A stretch of 64,000 nucleotides of DNA from Gyrodactylus bullatarudis (Eukaryota > Platyhelminthes > Monogenea > Gyrodactylidea > Gyrodactylidae), in contig SSNU01000202.1 of assembly GCA_012064415.1 (NCBI GenBank), positions 258,211 through 322,210 on the forward strand, written 5' to 3'. How positions within the stretch are numbered: the stretch's first letter is position 1; every line of letters starts with the position of its first letter. Below the pieces are notes generated by a model. It was not told where the DNA came from. It did no database searches and worked only from the letters and a program-made list of their open reading frames with translations. Shown here one piece after another: positions 1 through 16,111 of this stretch. A program made the translations under genes and the position numbers.

Positions 1-517
1 CAATCAATAAATCATTAAATGTATCAAAGTTTTTCTTCATTAACCATTCAAAGTGTCGGTTCAGTTTCTCCTCCTCAAACGGATTGACTCTCTCCATTTC
101 CCCTCCAGATTCTATCTTGTTGACCCTCTGAGAAATCTCATTAATCCTTGATTCTGTTGCTGATAACTGAGACTTGATGACTTGTGAGCTTGAACTTATC
201 AATGCCTTCTGCCAGCTCTCTGACTCTTCATATGTCTGAGCTTTAAATATGTAAGGCTTGTCGATTTTAGAACTAGGAAAATATATTCGAAATGTTTTAT
301 CTTCAAGAATTTCAACACAATGACCCTCAAGAAATATTGAGCCTATGTATTCGTTGTCGTTCTCTTTCTCAGAATACGCAAGTATGTTGCCGCATAATGT
401 AAAGAACCGTTTCTTCAAGTGACTATTATCTGATCTTTTTTTATACAAATAACCCTGTTTAGTTACTGGGGATAATCTAAGGAAGGCATCTAATGTTTTA
501 TCATTGTAGAAGCGCAT
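1..517 (-). CDS. Sesquipedalian (PHETA1/2)-like PH-domain protein, 3' part outside the window
   Basis: This reading frame opens at ATG 517 on the minus strand and stays open to the window edge (172 residues seen). After a short N-terminus (MRFYNDKTLDAF), residues ~17-112 form a pleckstrin-homology domain: a GYLYKK strand, a KKRFFTLCGNILAY strand, an IGSIFLEGH strand and a closing helix with SWQKAL. The layout, with the PH domain almost at the N-terminus and an LEG.xVE stretch, is that of the sesquipedalian proteins. Those are endosomal adaptors that bind the inositol phosphatase OCRL and help recycling and endosome-to-Golgi traffic. After the PH domain comes a coiled-coil-like segment (residues ~115-140). 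The OCRL-binding F&H motif expected near the C-terminus would lie beyond the edge. It is divergent from the FIGNL1-like gene, with ~140 bp between the starts. The family call rests on remembered similarity. Confidence 0.75.
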   Translation of the reverse strand, partial: MRFYNDKTLDAFLRLSPVTKQGYLYKKRSDNSHLKKRFFTLCGNILAYSEKENDNEYIGSIFLEGHCVEILEDKTFRIYFPSSKIDKPYIFKAQTYEESESWQKALISSSSQVIKSQLSATESRINEISQRVNKIESGGEMERVNPFEEEKLNRHFEWLMKKNFDTFNDLLI

Positions 518-659
518 TACGCTTTGCTTTCTTAAACAAGAAATAATTAGTTTTAAAACTAAAAAGTTTAGTACAAGTGTTTTAATGAGCACAAATTATA
601 ATATTGAAAATGAAATCTACTAATGATGTCGGAAAAATACGTCAGAATATAATGGAATC
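518..659. promoter_or_regulatory. Short intergenic stretch between divergent genes
   Basis: These ~140 AT-rich bases separate the minus-strand PH-domain gene from the plus-strand FIGNL1-like gene, so they probably hold both promoters and 5' UTRs. No convincing TATA or initiator element can be singled out in such AT-rich DNA. An ATG at 610 opens a short frame, but it is not in frame with the conserved FIGNL1 sequence. Confidence 0.4.
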
Positions 660-7739
<7,080 letters not shown>

Positions 7740-7748
7740 ATGAAGAAT

Positions 7749-7754
7749 AATAAA
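7749..7754 (+). terminator. Poly(A) signal of the FIGNL1-like gene
   Basis: AATAAA lies ten bases after the TAA stop at 7737-7739, so the 3' UTR would be very short. In such AT-rich DNA a chance hexamer cannot be excluded. Confidence 0.45.
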
Positions 7755-7984
7755 GATCATATTTTATACGATCTCAACCATTTTATGAATAAATTTTTAC
7801 AAAGCACTATCATCATTGGGTTTTATCGTGTCAGTTAAAAATATAATACCAGTAGAGAAAGAATTTACCTAAGAAATCTCTTCAATACCGATAGACTTGG
7901 GAATTATTTACAAAAAAAACTATTTCGAGTTTTGTCATGGAAGTAAATGCGGAATCTTTGAAAGTAAAAAAATTATTGATCATA

Positions 7985-9883
7985 TCAGGATTTGGCATCC
8001 TCACTTAAAATAGATTTTTCTTCTGTATCACTCTTAACTGGGGTTATTTTTCGTCTTTTAAATCGACCATCTGATAAATAAGATCTATCTTGACTCGATA
8101 TTGTCTTGAATGAGGTGTTATCCTGGTTATTAATGACAGTAGACGCCATTTGATTGAGTTGTATTCTATAGGGTCGACGAGATTCATTTGACTTGGGGAC
8201 AATAACACTATTTTCAAGGGAATTGAGCTTTGGCTCTTCTGTCTTTTCAGTTGATGTATCAGTTTCAGAATCTGTCAGACTTATTCGATGTTTAACAGCA
8301 GTTGCGGCAAGTAAAATATTGACACAATTCTTTGATCTAGGGTCACTTGCTTCAAGGTTTGGACAATGATACACAGAGAAACCTTCTAGGTCTAACTCTT
8401 GTACTTTCCAAATGACCTCCTTCTTTATAAGTCCTCCAAAGACATTTGATTTTGTTGATTCTTTTTCAACGGGAGCATCACATTTATCTGATTGGCCAGA
8501 CTTTGAGAGACGAGGATCGCTGATCGGAACAGGACTTGTTTCTTTTTTCTATAAATAATTTCGATTATATTTTGTTATTTCGCGTAAAATTCATAAATAT
8601 GCATCTTTCCTACCTTTTCTTCGGGAGTATTTGTGGGGGGTTTGGAGGTTATCAAAGTCGCGAGTTTACCTATTTCATCATCCAAATAATTCTTGTTACT
8701 ATTTTTAGCTGAAACTGGAGGAGGTCTATGACTAGGCTTTATATTGTTCTGGATCATGTGCGGGTGAGCTTGAAATGGAGGAAATCTCTGGTGTTGATTC
8801 GGATTACGAGGACCACTTCGGTAATCAACATCATTAGAATAGCCATTCATCATAATTGGCATTCTTGGGGGTAACCTTTCTCGAATGAATGGTTGGCCCA
8901 TATCTAGAATAAAATTGGAGTTTATATCATGATTCTTTTGTCTGCAAATTTAAAATTATTACTTGGATGCATCATGGGTCGTGGGTTCATCGGTACCATT
9001 GAGTTATTGGGAGGAATTGCATTATTCATGGGAATGAAAGGTCTTGGAGGACCATTCCATATAGGCTGTACTGGAGGTCTTAGAGGTGGTAGAGAGCCAA
9101 AAATTCTTTGTGGTGGTGCACGGAGGGGTAGAGGACTAGGAAGCACGGGCACTCTTGGTCTAAGGAAAAAATGATTATTTTATGGTTCAATAAACAAAGA
9201 AAATATTTTTCCTTACACATTTTCATTGGAAACATCTTCGAAATTGCGGCCATTTTGATTCTCTGCTGACTAAAAGAATTTTTATGAGAAACGATGAAAT
9301 TTAATTTCTAGGTAAAAACCAACAGATTCTTGTATGCTTTTATCGAGCATTTCTTTTGTGACAGGGGTGAGGGGTTCATGAGAAAACCGGCAATTATCTC
9401 CATGTTTACACACGCCAGTATGAAAATAGCGACACGGAAATTCCTTATGATAGTAAATGCACTCATCACCTTTACCGCAATTACCAGTTATATAATAACG
9501 ACAGAGTTCAAGTCGTTTAGGTGGTTTGAAATCATGACTAAATGTACATTCATTCCCCTTGACTTGAAAATATTATCAACTTACTTTCGAACATCTCCCT
9601 TCCATGAAGTATTTGCATTTTTGTATATTTCCATTTTTAATATCCGATGATTTTTTCTTTACTTTTTTATGGTCTTGTTTTTGACTATGTTTTAGTCCTT
9701 CCGTAGTACCATTAACTACCAAATTACTATCACGCTTCCTTTTTTTATGCTTTTTGGAACTAACAACTTATTTAAGAAATATTACTTTTTTTCTTTGATG
9801 GGAGGAGGTTTAGGTGAGTTTACGGTTTCATCATCACTGAAATCGTTAACTTCACCTTCTTCATAATCGATCTCGTTAGTCAT
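7985..9883 (-). CDS. Triple CCCH zinc-finger protein, ZC3H4/ZC3H6/ZC3H8 type, 7 exons
   Basis: Exons on the minus strand: 9883-9786, 9759-9585, 9557-9324, 9269-9217, 9159-8963, 8903-8614 and 8548-7985, about 536 residues. Introns are 26, 27, 54, 57, 59 and 65 bp, and all phases agree. The N-terminus is acidic (IDYEEGEVNDFSDDE), followed by a lysine-rich segment. Three CCCH fingers then run in a row from about residue 80: CKYFMEGRCSKGNECTFSH, CRYYITGNCGKGDECIYYH and CRYFHTGVCKHGDNCRFSH. A proline/methionine-rich middle (about residues 190-320) and a charged tail with an SDPRLSKSG motif complete it. This order is that of the ZC3H4/6/8 family (fly Suppressor of sable), nuclear RNA-binding proteins; ZC3H4 curbs unproductive transcription. 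It converges with the FIGNL1-like gene, with stops 245 bp apart. The exact paralogue cannot be decided. Confidence 0.85.
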
Positions 9884-10158
9884 GATAGAATATAACGATC
9901 TCGGAAAAACCAATTGATAAATCAATTATAGAAAAAAACTCAAAGTATATTTTTGTATTGTAGAAATAGGTACTTTACAATGCTTACGAATTAGTGTTTT
10001 AGAGCATTCGAGTGGATAACCAAAGTGTTACTACCACAACATAAAAACGGAAGAAACAAAATGGCTGAAACTCAATATTAAACTTGATAAACTTAAACAA
10101 TTTAAGTGAATCTTCATGTTATATTTTAAATATGACGCTATTGTGGTAATTCAAATTA

Positions 10159-10644
10159 ATGAACTTTACTGAAAATATATTATCAAATTCTACATACGAT
10201 TCTTCCCCCAATATCAAAGATATATATAATGAAAATTTTTATTTGATAAATTCTTGTGTATTTCTTGGTTGTTTGGCGATTTTCTTCCTTGTAGTTCTCA
10301 TTTTGTCGAAAGTTGAGGATTCAGGACAAAAGCAATTGAAAGCAATGAATTCAAAAGTAAATTTATCCTTTTTCATTATGAATTAGTTGTTATCAAACCA
10401 AGAAAATGAAAGGGACTCTGTAGACGAAGATCAACTGAAAGAATTAAGATGTTATCCGATTCATAAACATTTCAGACATGAAACAAACAATGCAGAATCA
10501 GAAACTACTCTCATCCTCGGACATATTATCAAGCAGGGTAGAAACGCTTCGATAACGTTAGGAAACTTTTCTTCTGTCACTAGCTTGGGTCATAAACAGT
10601 AAGTCTAAATATTTCTAATCTTTAGTCATACTGTGACAAGCTAA
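10159..10644 (+). CDS. Small single-pass membrane protein, function unknown
   Basis: Exon 1 (10159-10356) encodes an N-terminal segment with N-glycosylation sequons (NFT, NST), then a hydrophobic helix at about residues 33-51 (SCVFLGCLAIFFLVVLIL) followed by a K/E-rich stretch. A 30-bp intron (10357-10386) with an in-frame stop at its end separates it from exon 2, which begins LLSNQENERDSVDEDQ. A second tiny intron with a perfect GTAAGT donor and CTTTAG acceptor (10599-10625, 27 bp) is likely; with it the protein ends at TAA 10642-10644 (about 142 residues), and without it at TAA 10600-10602 (137). There is no cleavable-looking signal peptide, so a type III topology with the N-terminus outside is plausible. 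I recognise no family; an accessory channel subunit is only a guess from size and layout. It converges with the USP gene. Confidence 0.6.
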
Positions 10645-10753
10645 ATGTTGGATTCTTCAAGTCAAATAATGCATTTATCCAAAACACAGCTTTAGATTTA
10701 TCTTCTATATTTATATAAAACTTTATTGAATATCATTTTATTATAAAAATCTT

Positions 10754-13700
10754 CTAAATGTCTAGTTTCTCATATAAAAGCATGTACGCCAACGATGGCT
10801 TAACTTCGTCCTGGAAAGAGGCTTTGGAGACTTTTGCATCATTGAAATGATACCATTCAGAGTCTCGTCGACAGTAAGCAGTATAATGACCGGAATTGAG
10901 TCCTTTGCCGTGATGGATAATAACTCCAACGAGACGATAAGGCAAATACTTTTTACCACCAACGCAAGGAATGTTTAAAATTTCGTTAAATTCTACATGG
11001 GAATTGATTTTTTCACGTTTTCCGCTTTTCCAACTGAACCTTTTCAATTGAATCATTAAAATGTTTGGTAAAGAGACAAGTTGAGTGATTTGATCTAAAG
11101 CGTTAGTACACACTTTATGGGAATTCTCGGATAGTCCTATTGAGCAGCATTCAATTCTGGGATTTTCCAGTTTACTTTCCTGGAGAAATCTTTCAATCAT
11201 CTGGCTAAGTTTAACAGGCTGTTTTTCATCAGCTTTTGGCATTGGAAGACTTAATTCATTAAAGATGTCAGTTTGAGAACTCTTGATGCCGCATTTGTAA
11301 CATTTTATGACATTTTTTAGTTGGCCCTGGAAAGTCAAATCGAAGGAGACATTTTGTAGAACGCTGTTCACTTCGGTTTTGATTTGCGAGACAAGGGTTG
11401 AGAATAACTCTTGGGCATCTTGCTGGTAAGTGCCGCGAAAATCAGCATTATTGTTCCATATATATTTCAGAATGTTGCAGGGTGATATAACGCTAGGTGA
11501 GCCAATCCGCATCATCTGAAATGATTGAAATTCAATAGATAAAATTTGAAATAAACAATAAACTGTTTCAAATGTTATGGATTAGTTACCGTAAGTAAAA
11601 CGTATAACTGGACAAATAGGGGTGAATTTTCCATGGTTAGTTCCCATCTCTCTTCTCTCCCTGAGATAATTTTCGAGGGGACAGGTTTAATTCGATTTCT
11701 TGTCTGAGAAAATATAGAAAAAAAATATTTGAATGTTGAAAATAATTCATTGAAATTAGTATTTAGTAATGATTAATGAAAAAATAGAATGCGATCAGCA
11801 TCATCAAAGCGTTCCAAAAGTAAGTCATCAAAGAGTGGCAGTTCTTCCAACAAGACAGAGAATGCTGAGAAATATTTCCATCGAGAGCTCTATAGAAATT
11901 CTAGAATCGCCTACTTTAAGAGAACGAAAAAGATTGGTATTTATCTAAAGAATCGTCATATAAATGAAAAGTGGAATCAATGGATAGATAACGAAGGTGA
12001 CGAGAATAATAATACGGGAAAAGAGAGGCCCTCTCGGAGTAAAAGTAGCAGCAGTAGGAAGAAAACTTCAAGGTCAAGTTCGGAGAAGCGTACAGAAAAG
12101 AGTGAACCAAAGAAGGATGTTATCGAGAGGGGCTTCCTTGAGGGATTGGTTCTATTCAAGCCAAGCCTACTAACTGAGGGAAGGGGGTTGTATTTGGAGA
12201 TTAGCTGCACGTACAAGTATTACAATGATAGGAAGAATGCCCCATTCACAGAAAACTATTTCATTGAAAAGGTGTTGTTCAGAAAAGTCCGTAAACTCTA
12301 TCCAATAGCAATGCTCGAGGTGGACGATACCAACAATGAGTATTTCCAATTGTACATTTCAAAGTTGAGAAGGGATAACGGGGAAACATTTGATGTAATA
12401 CCATTCATTCTAGATTTGTCATCTCTACAAGATTCGATAGGCTTTCACAAGCCAAATGATCGAATACAAAAGTGTGGAACGTTTTGGACAGCGAGACTTT
12501 ACATTTCCACAGATCCCGATAAAGATTATTCCTGCGAGGATGAGAATGTCATTATGAAGTTCTGCAAGAGTACCCAGGTCAACTTGGCTCATGTTAAGTC
12601 CCCATTGTCGATCACTAGAAAGTTACTACCTTCACGATGTGAAACAAAAACATTGGAGGTTAAAGTAAACTTGGAGAGAAGTCATTTTTCCACGGAGGAT
12701 GAAATTCCAGTTAAAATGGAAATAAAAAATGGAACATCAACCTATGAGGTGAACGGAATTGAGATTCTCATCTTCCAGATCAAGACCTATAAGAATGATC
12801 AGGATTACACAGTGGTGGGGAAGCATTACTTGAGTAATTTGAACATAAAAAGTACCTGGACTGGTAGTGCAGAGATTAAACTGTTTGCCGATAGAAATGT
12901 CTATGATTTGGCCATAGAGGGTATCTTGGATGATGAGAAGGTGGTTAGACTTGCCAATAGTACATACCTCATGACAGAGCAGATTGAAGAAAGTATTGAG
13001 CTGGTCAAGATTGAGGCAAAAGTAGACAATGAAAATTCACCAAAGAAGCGATCGGGTTCTACTGACTCGAAAAAAATTAAGAGTAGATCAAAGAGTCCAA
13101 AGAAGAACAAGAAGAAGAGCAAATCAAAAGAGTCGCCAAAGAGTGAGAACTTGGAACCTGAAAGTGAACAATTTATGCCGCTAATTGTGGAGAAGAAATC
13201 ATTTAGAAAGAAGGATATAAGGAACAGTAGAGAGTTGAGAATAGAGTATGAAATAGTGGTCAAGATTGGCCTTCGTAATGTTCACGACAAGGATGAAAAT
13301 ACACTCTTTCTGGCCAATTGCCTAGAATGTAAAATACCGATATTTCTCAGTAACTTTAAGAGGTTCTTTGAGGAAATTACCCCAAAGTCAAGTTCATCGT
13401 CGAGTAAACAATCCAAGTCGAGATCAAGCTCAAAAAAGAGGAGCAAGTCTCCAAAGATGGCATAAAAAATATATGATCAAAACTAATCAAATTAAACTTT
13501 TACTCACTGATCTAGATTGCGGATCATCTCCTCCGTTTAGGCCAGCAGGGGCTGATCTTCTAGTTTTGTAGACATTTTCATTGAAAAAATAATCCGAAAG
13601 AAACTTGGAATCTTCAATATAGTCCAAAAGATACTTTGTTTCGATTTTATCTATTTCTGAGTAATTCGATTGCAATATGATAGTTTTCAGTTGAAAGTAC

Positions 13701-14225
13701 AAGGACTGAGTATGAGAGAGCAGTTGCACAACACTATTCAAATAGCAAGTGTTTCCCAAATTTTTCAAGCCAGAAGTAGAGAGTTTTTTGGATGCAATTT
13801 GTTGTGAATGTAGGATGGGAAGACTTCTAAAAAGGATTTATGTTTAAGATTCAATCAATATACCTCTTTCTATTCCTCGGTCTTAGGGATCTAGAAGAAT
13901 TTTGCTCTTCCAATACTTTAAGTAGGGATAATTTTATTAGTTTAATATGACTTGATGAGCTATCGTTGAGAACAATTTGATGACACAAGAAACAGTAAAC
14001 ATCATGATTGGATAGATCAATATAAATATGATGATCAAGGGTTTTCTGGTGGTTCTGTAGACCTGATTTATCATGATTGTGTTTGCATGTTGGGAAACCA
14101 CAGACTAGACACAAGAATTTTGAGGAATTATCATGACAAGACGAGCACTGCCATGCTTTAACAAAGCTATAATCTAAATCTAAATTCGACTTGAGGCCCT
14201 TGAGATGCCGACAGTTGAAAGTCAT
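10754..14225 (-). CDS. Ubiquitin-specific protease, USP44/USP49-like, 4 exons
   Basis: Exons on the minus strand: 14225-13864, 13826-13508, 11703-11590 and 11515-10754, about 518 residues, with consistent phases. Residues ~5-85 form a zf-UBP ubiquitin-binding finger (CRHLKGL, WQCSSC, CLVCGF, HDVYCFLC, VLND). The peptidase C19 core follows: Cys box GLKNLGNTCYLNS with the catalytic Cys, FRGTYQQDAQE, a Cys-pair zinc site (CYKCG), LIQLKRFSW-type strand, His box NSGHYTAYCRR and WYHFNDAKV, ending in YMLLYEKLDI. Such enzymes remove ubiquitin; USP44/49/3 act on histone H2A/H2B and in checkpoint control in the nucleus. It is shorter than vertebrate USP44/49 (about 700). Introns are 37, 1,804 and 74 bp, and the large one contains the arrestin gene in opposite orientation. 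USP3 is the alternative orthologue. Confidence 0.88.
11789..13465 (+). CDS. Divergent arrestin-fold protein with Ser/Lys-rich tails, intronless
   Basis: One uninterrupted frame of 558 codons. After a Ser/Lys/Arg-rich N-terminus (residues 1-24), residues ~38-56 (RIAYFKRTKKIGIYLKNR) match the first arrestin strands. A low-complexity insert (~70-105) interrupts before the strand pair GFLEGLVLFKPSLL and GRGLYLEISCTYKYYNDRK, the counterpart of the conserved arrestin CAFRYG strand. An arrestin N-domain continues (DVIPFILDLSSLQDSIGF, then a G...W.ARLYIS strand). The C-domain follows from ~295 (TLEVKVNLERSHFSTEDEIP, VKMEIKNGTSTYEVNGIEI, AIEGILDDEKVVRLANSTYL, RELRIEYEIVVKIGLRN). A second Ser/Lys-rich insert (~418-455) lies before the last strands and a third forms the tail. 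Arrestins bind phosphorylated receptors and scaffold signalling. It sits wholly in an intron of the USP gene, on the other strand. The lack of introns suggests retroposition. The arrestin assignment is by pattern and order of strands; overall similarity is low. Confidence 0.7.
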   Translation: MRSASSKRSKSKSSKSGSSSNKTENAEKYFHRELYRNSRIAYFKRTKKIGIYLKNRHINEKWNQWIDNEGDENNNTGKERPSRSKSSSSRKKTSRSSSEKRTEKSEPKKDVIERGFLEGLVLFKPSLLTEGRGLYLEISCTYKYYNDRKNAPFTENYFIEKVLFRKVRKLYPIAMLEVDDTNNEYFQLYISKLRRDNGETFDVIPFILDLSSLQDSIGFHKPNDRIQKCGTFWTARLYISTDPDKDYSCEDENVIMKFCKSTQVNLAHVKSPLSITRKLLPSRCETKTLEVKVNLERSHFSTEDEIPVKMEIKNGTSTYEVNGIEILIFQIKTYKNDQDYTVVGKHYLSNLNIKSTWTGSAEIKLFADRNVYDLAIEGILDDEKVVRLANSTYLMTEQIEESIELVKIEAKVDNENSPKKRSGSTDSKKIKSRSKSPKKNKKKSKSKESPKSENLEPESEQFMPLIVEKKSFRKKDIRNSRELRIEYEIVVKIGLRNVHDKDENTLFLANCLECKIPIFLSNFKRFFEEITPKSSSSSSKQSKSRSSSKKRSKSPKMA

Positions 14226-14374
14226 CAAATTTTCTCGCTTGAATCAAGGATTAATTAATAAATTATCAAATGTTTCATAAGTGTGCACCAATCCAAACGA
14301 ATTAGAGCCTCGATGATTTTAACTTAAGTGTGTTTTAAAGTTTGTAAAGCGGTAGTTTAAATACAAAACATCAT

Positions 14375-16111
14375 ATGAACATCATCTTAAATGACAATTC
14401 CAAACTCGAAAAGATTCTGAAGGATAAACAAGACGAATTATATGCGAATCGAGATAAAGTTAGAAAAGAATTGGAAGACAATGGATTAGATAAGAGTCTT
14501 ACTTACAATTTCATCAGTGACATTAGGGAATACGTCTTAAAGCACAACGACAAAATGACATATGTAAGACATTTCCAGAAACTATGCCTAATGCATCTTG
14601 ATAAAAATTTTCTCGCTGATTTTCTCAATCCAGATTACTCTATTGAAGGAGATAAAAAGAGCCCTTTATATGGCGTTCCAGTTAGTCTTAAAGAAGCTTT
14701 AGCAGTAGAAGGATACGACAGCACTTGTGGTCTTATTAAAAATTGTCTCAAGCCATGTAAAAAAGATTCAGTTATTGTAAAAGTGCTCAAACATGTTGGT
14801 GCTATTCCCTATATCACAACAAGCATGGCTCAGGGAGGATTATCAGTTGATTCTAGTAATCCGGTGCATGGAAAACAGGAAAATCCCCGATTCCCAGGAT
14901 TCCTTGCCGGTGGGTCGTCAGGTGGGGAAGGTATTGCTCTCAGCCTCTGCGTATCTCCTATCGGCGTTGGGACAGATCTCGGTGGAAGTATTCGTTTTCC
15001 TGCTGCTTTCAACGGAGTTATGGGACTTAAACCTACGTATCCTAGACTTTCAACTAGAGGCCATGTAAGCATATCTGAGCATTTACCCCTAATACTGCGT
15101 ATTGTAATAGGACCAATGGGCAGAAGTGTTGAAGATTTAGCTGATTTCATGAGGGCAGTTTTATGCGATTTTCTCTTCACTCTTGACCCTGAAGTGGTTC
15201 CGTTGAAATTCAATGAAGAATGGTACTCAACAAAAAAACTAAGGGTAGGATATTATGCTAATTTCGATGAGCCATCTCTTCCCCAGACCGTACCCAGTGT
15301 GAGGAGAGGTGTGAGACTTGCTGTAGATAACCTTAGATTATTGGGCCATGAAGTTAGAGAATTCAAAATTCCAGATCTCTATAATGGGATTCGACTGGCG
15401 CTCTCCTGTTTGTTCGCTGATGGTGGAAAGGCTATGAGTATTGCTTACCAAAACGAAATTTTAGACGAGTCGAATAAAGAAATGGGCGATATTCTCAAAG
15501 TTTCTAAGTGTGTTCGTAGATTAGTCGGAGGCACTACACTAAAAAAATTTGGTGATTTTATAGGAAGTTTAAATGAGGAAATTAACGGGTTTACATCGTA
15601 TAGCAAGAGTTCTCATGCGTGCTTTCTGGTAGAAAATTTCAAAACTAAATTTCTCGAGGCCATGGAAGATTTAGATGTTATCATTTGTCCACTTTACCCA
15701 GTCCCTATACCTAAAAAGAAGACAGAACCTCTATTGAACAATATCGGAACTATTTATGCTTTATTGTATAACATTTTGAATTTTCCCGCTGGTGTCATTC
15801 CGGTTGGCAAAACTACTCAAGATGATATTAAAAAGGCAAAGGAAGCTAAGCTTCCTTTCGAAAAAAGCAATGATGCACTAAACATTGCTTTTCACGATAC
15901 TCAGGATACAGTAGGTCAACCTCTTTGTGTCCAGGTTGTTGGGAAACCATTCCGGGAAGAATACGTCTTGTGTGCTATGAAATGTTTGGAGATGAAATCA
16001 GAGTATAAACTCGAAATGCCAGAAAAGCTAGAAAATAGTCAGGCTATGCCTGCTTGTGGTATGCCAGAAAAGTCTTTAATTGTTCATGAATTTTATGAAT
16101 CACAAATTTAA
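14375..16111 (+). CDS. FAAH-like amidase, copy 1
   Basis: An intronless frame of 578 residues. The amidase-signature triad of fatty acid amide hydrolase is complete: Lys106 in GVPVSLKEA, Ser181 in AGGSSGGEG, and Ser205 in GTDLGGSIRFP. The Lys-Ser and Ser-Ser spacings (75 and 24) equal those of rat FAAH (142/217/241). FAAH enzymes hydrolyse fatty acid amides such as anandamide to acid and amine. There is no hydrophobic N-terminal membrane anchor as in mammalian FAAH1, so it may be soluble or peripherally bound. The C-terminus is about 29 residues longer than in copy 2 and contains a short internal repeat (MPEK twice). The paralogue at 22312 shares flanks as well as coding sequence. It starts 150 bp upstream-to-upstream of the USP gene, which is divergent. 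Confidence 0.9.
   Translation: MNIILNDNSKLEKILKDKQDELYANRDKVRKELEDNGLDKSLTYNFISDIREYVLKHNDKMTYVRHFQKLCLMHLDKNFLADFLNPDYSIEGDKKSPLYGVPVSLKEALAVEGYDSTCGLIKNCLKPCKKDSVIVKVLKHVGAIPYITTSMAQGGLSVDSSNPVHGKQENPRFPGFLAGGSSGGEGIALSLCVSPIGVGTDLGGSIRFPAAFNGVMGLKPTYPRLSTRGHVSISEHLPLILRIVIGPMGRSVEDLADFMRAVLCDFLFTLDPEVVPLKFNEEWYSTKKLRVGYYANFDEPSLPQTVPSVRRGVRLAVDNLRLLGHEVREFKIPDLYNGIRLALSCLFADGGKAMSIAYQNEILDESNKEMGDILKVSKCVRRLVGGTTLKKFGDFIGSLNEEINGFTSYSKSSHACFLVENFKTKFLEAMEDLDVIICPLYPVPIPKKKTEPLLNNIGTIYALLYNILNFPAGVIPVGKTTQDDIKKAKEAKLPFEKSNDALNIAFHDTQDTVGQPLCVQVVGKPFREEYVLCAMKCLEMKSEYKLEMPEKLENSQAMPACGMPEKSLIVHEFYESQI

Noticed and set aside
11916..13263. Several minus-strand open frames opposite the arrestin gene
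   Set aside because: Low-complexity Leu/Phe/Ser strings that mirror Lys/Ser-rich codons; no start context, no domain, and the sense frame is much longer.
14830..15213. Minus-strand open frame of 127 codons
   Set aside because: It is the antisense shadow of the conserved amidase active-site region; a similar shadow appears at 22746-22946 opposite copy 2.
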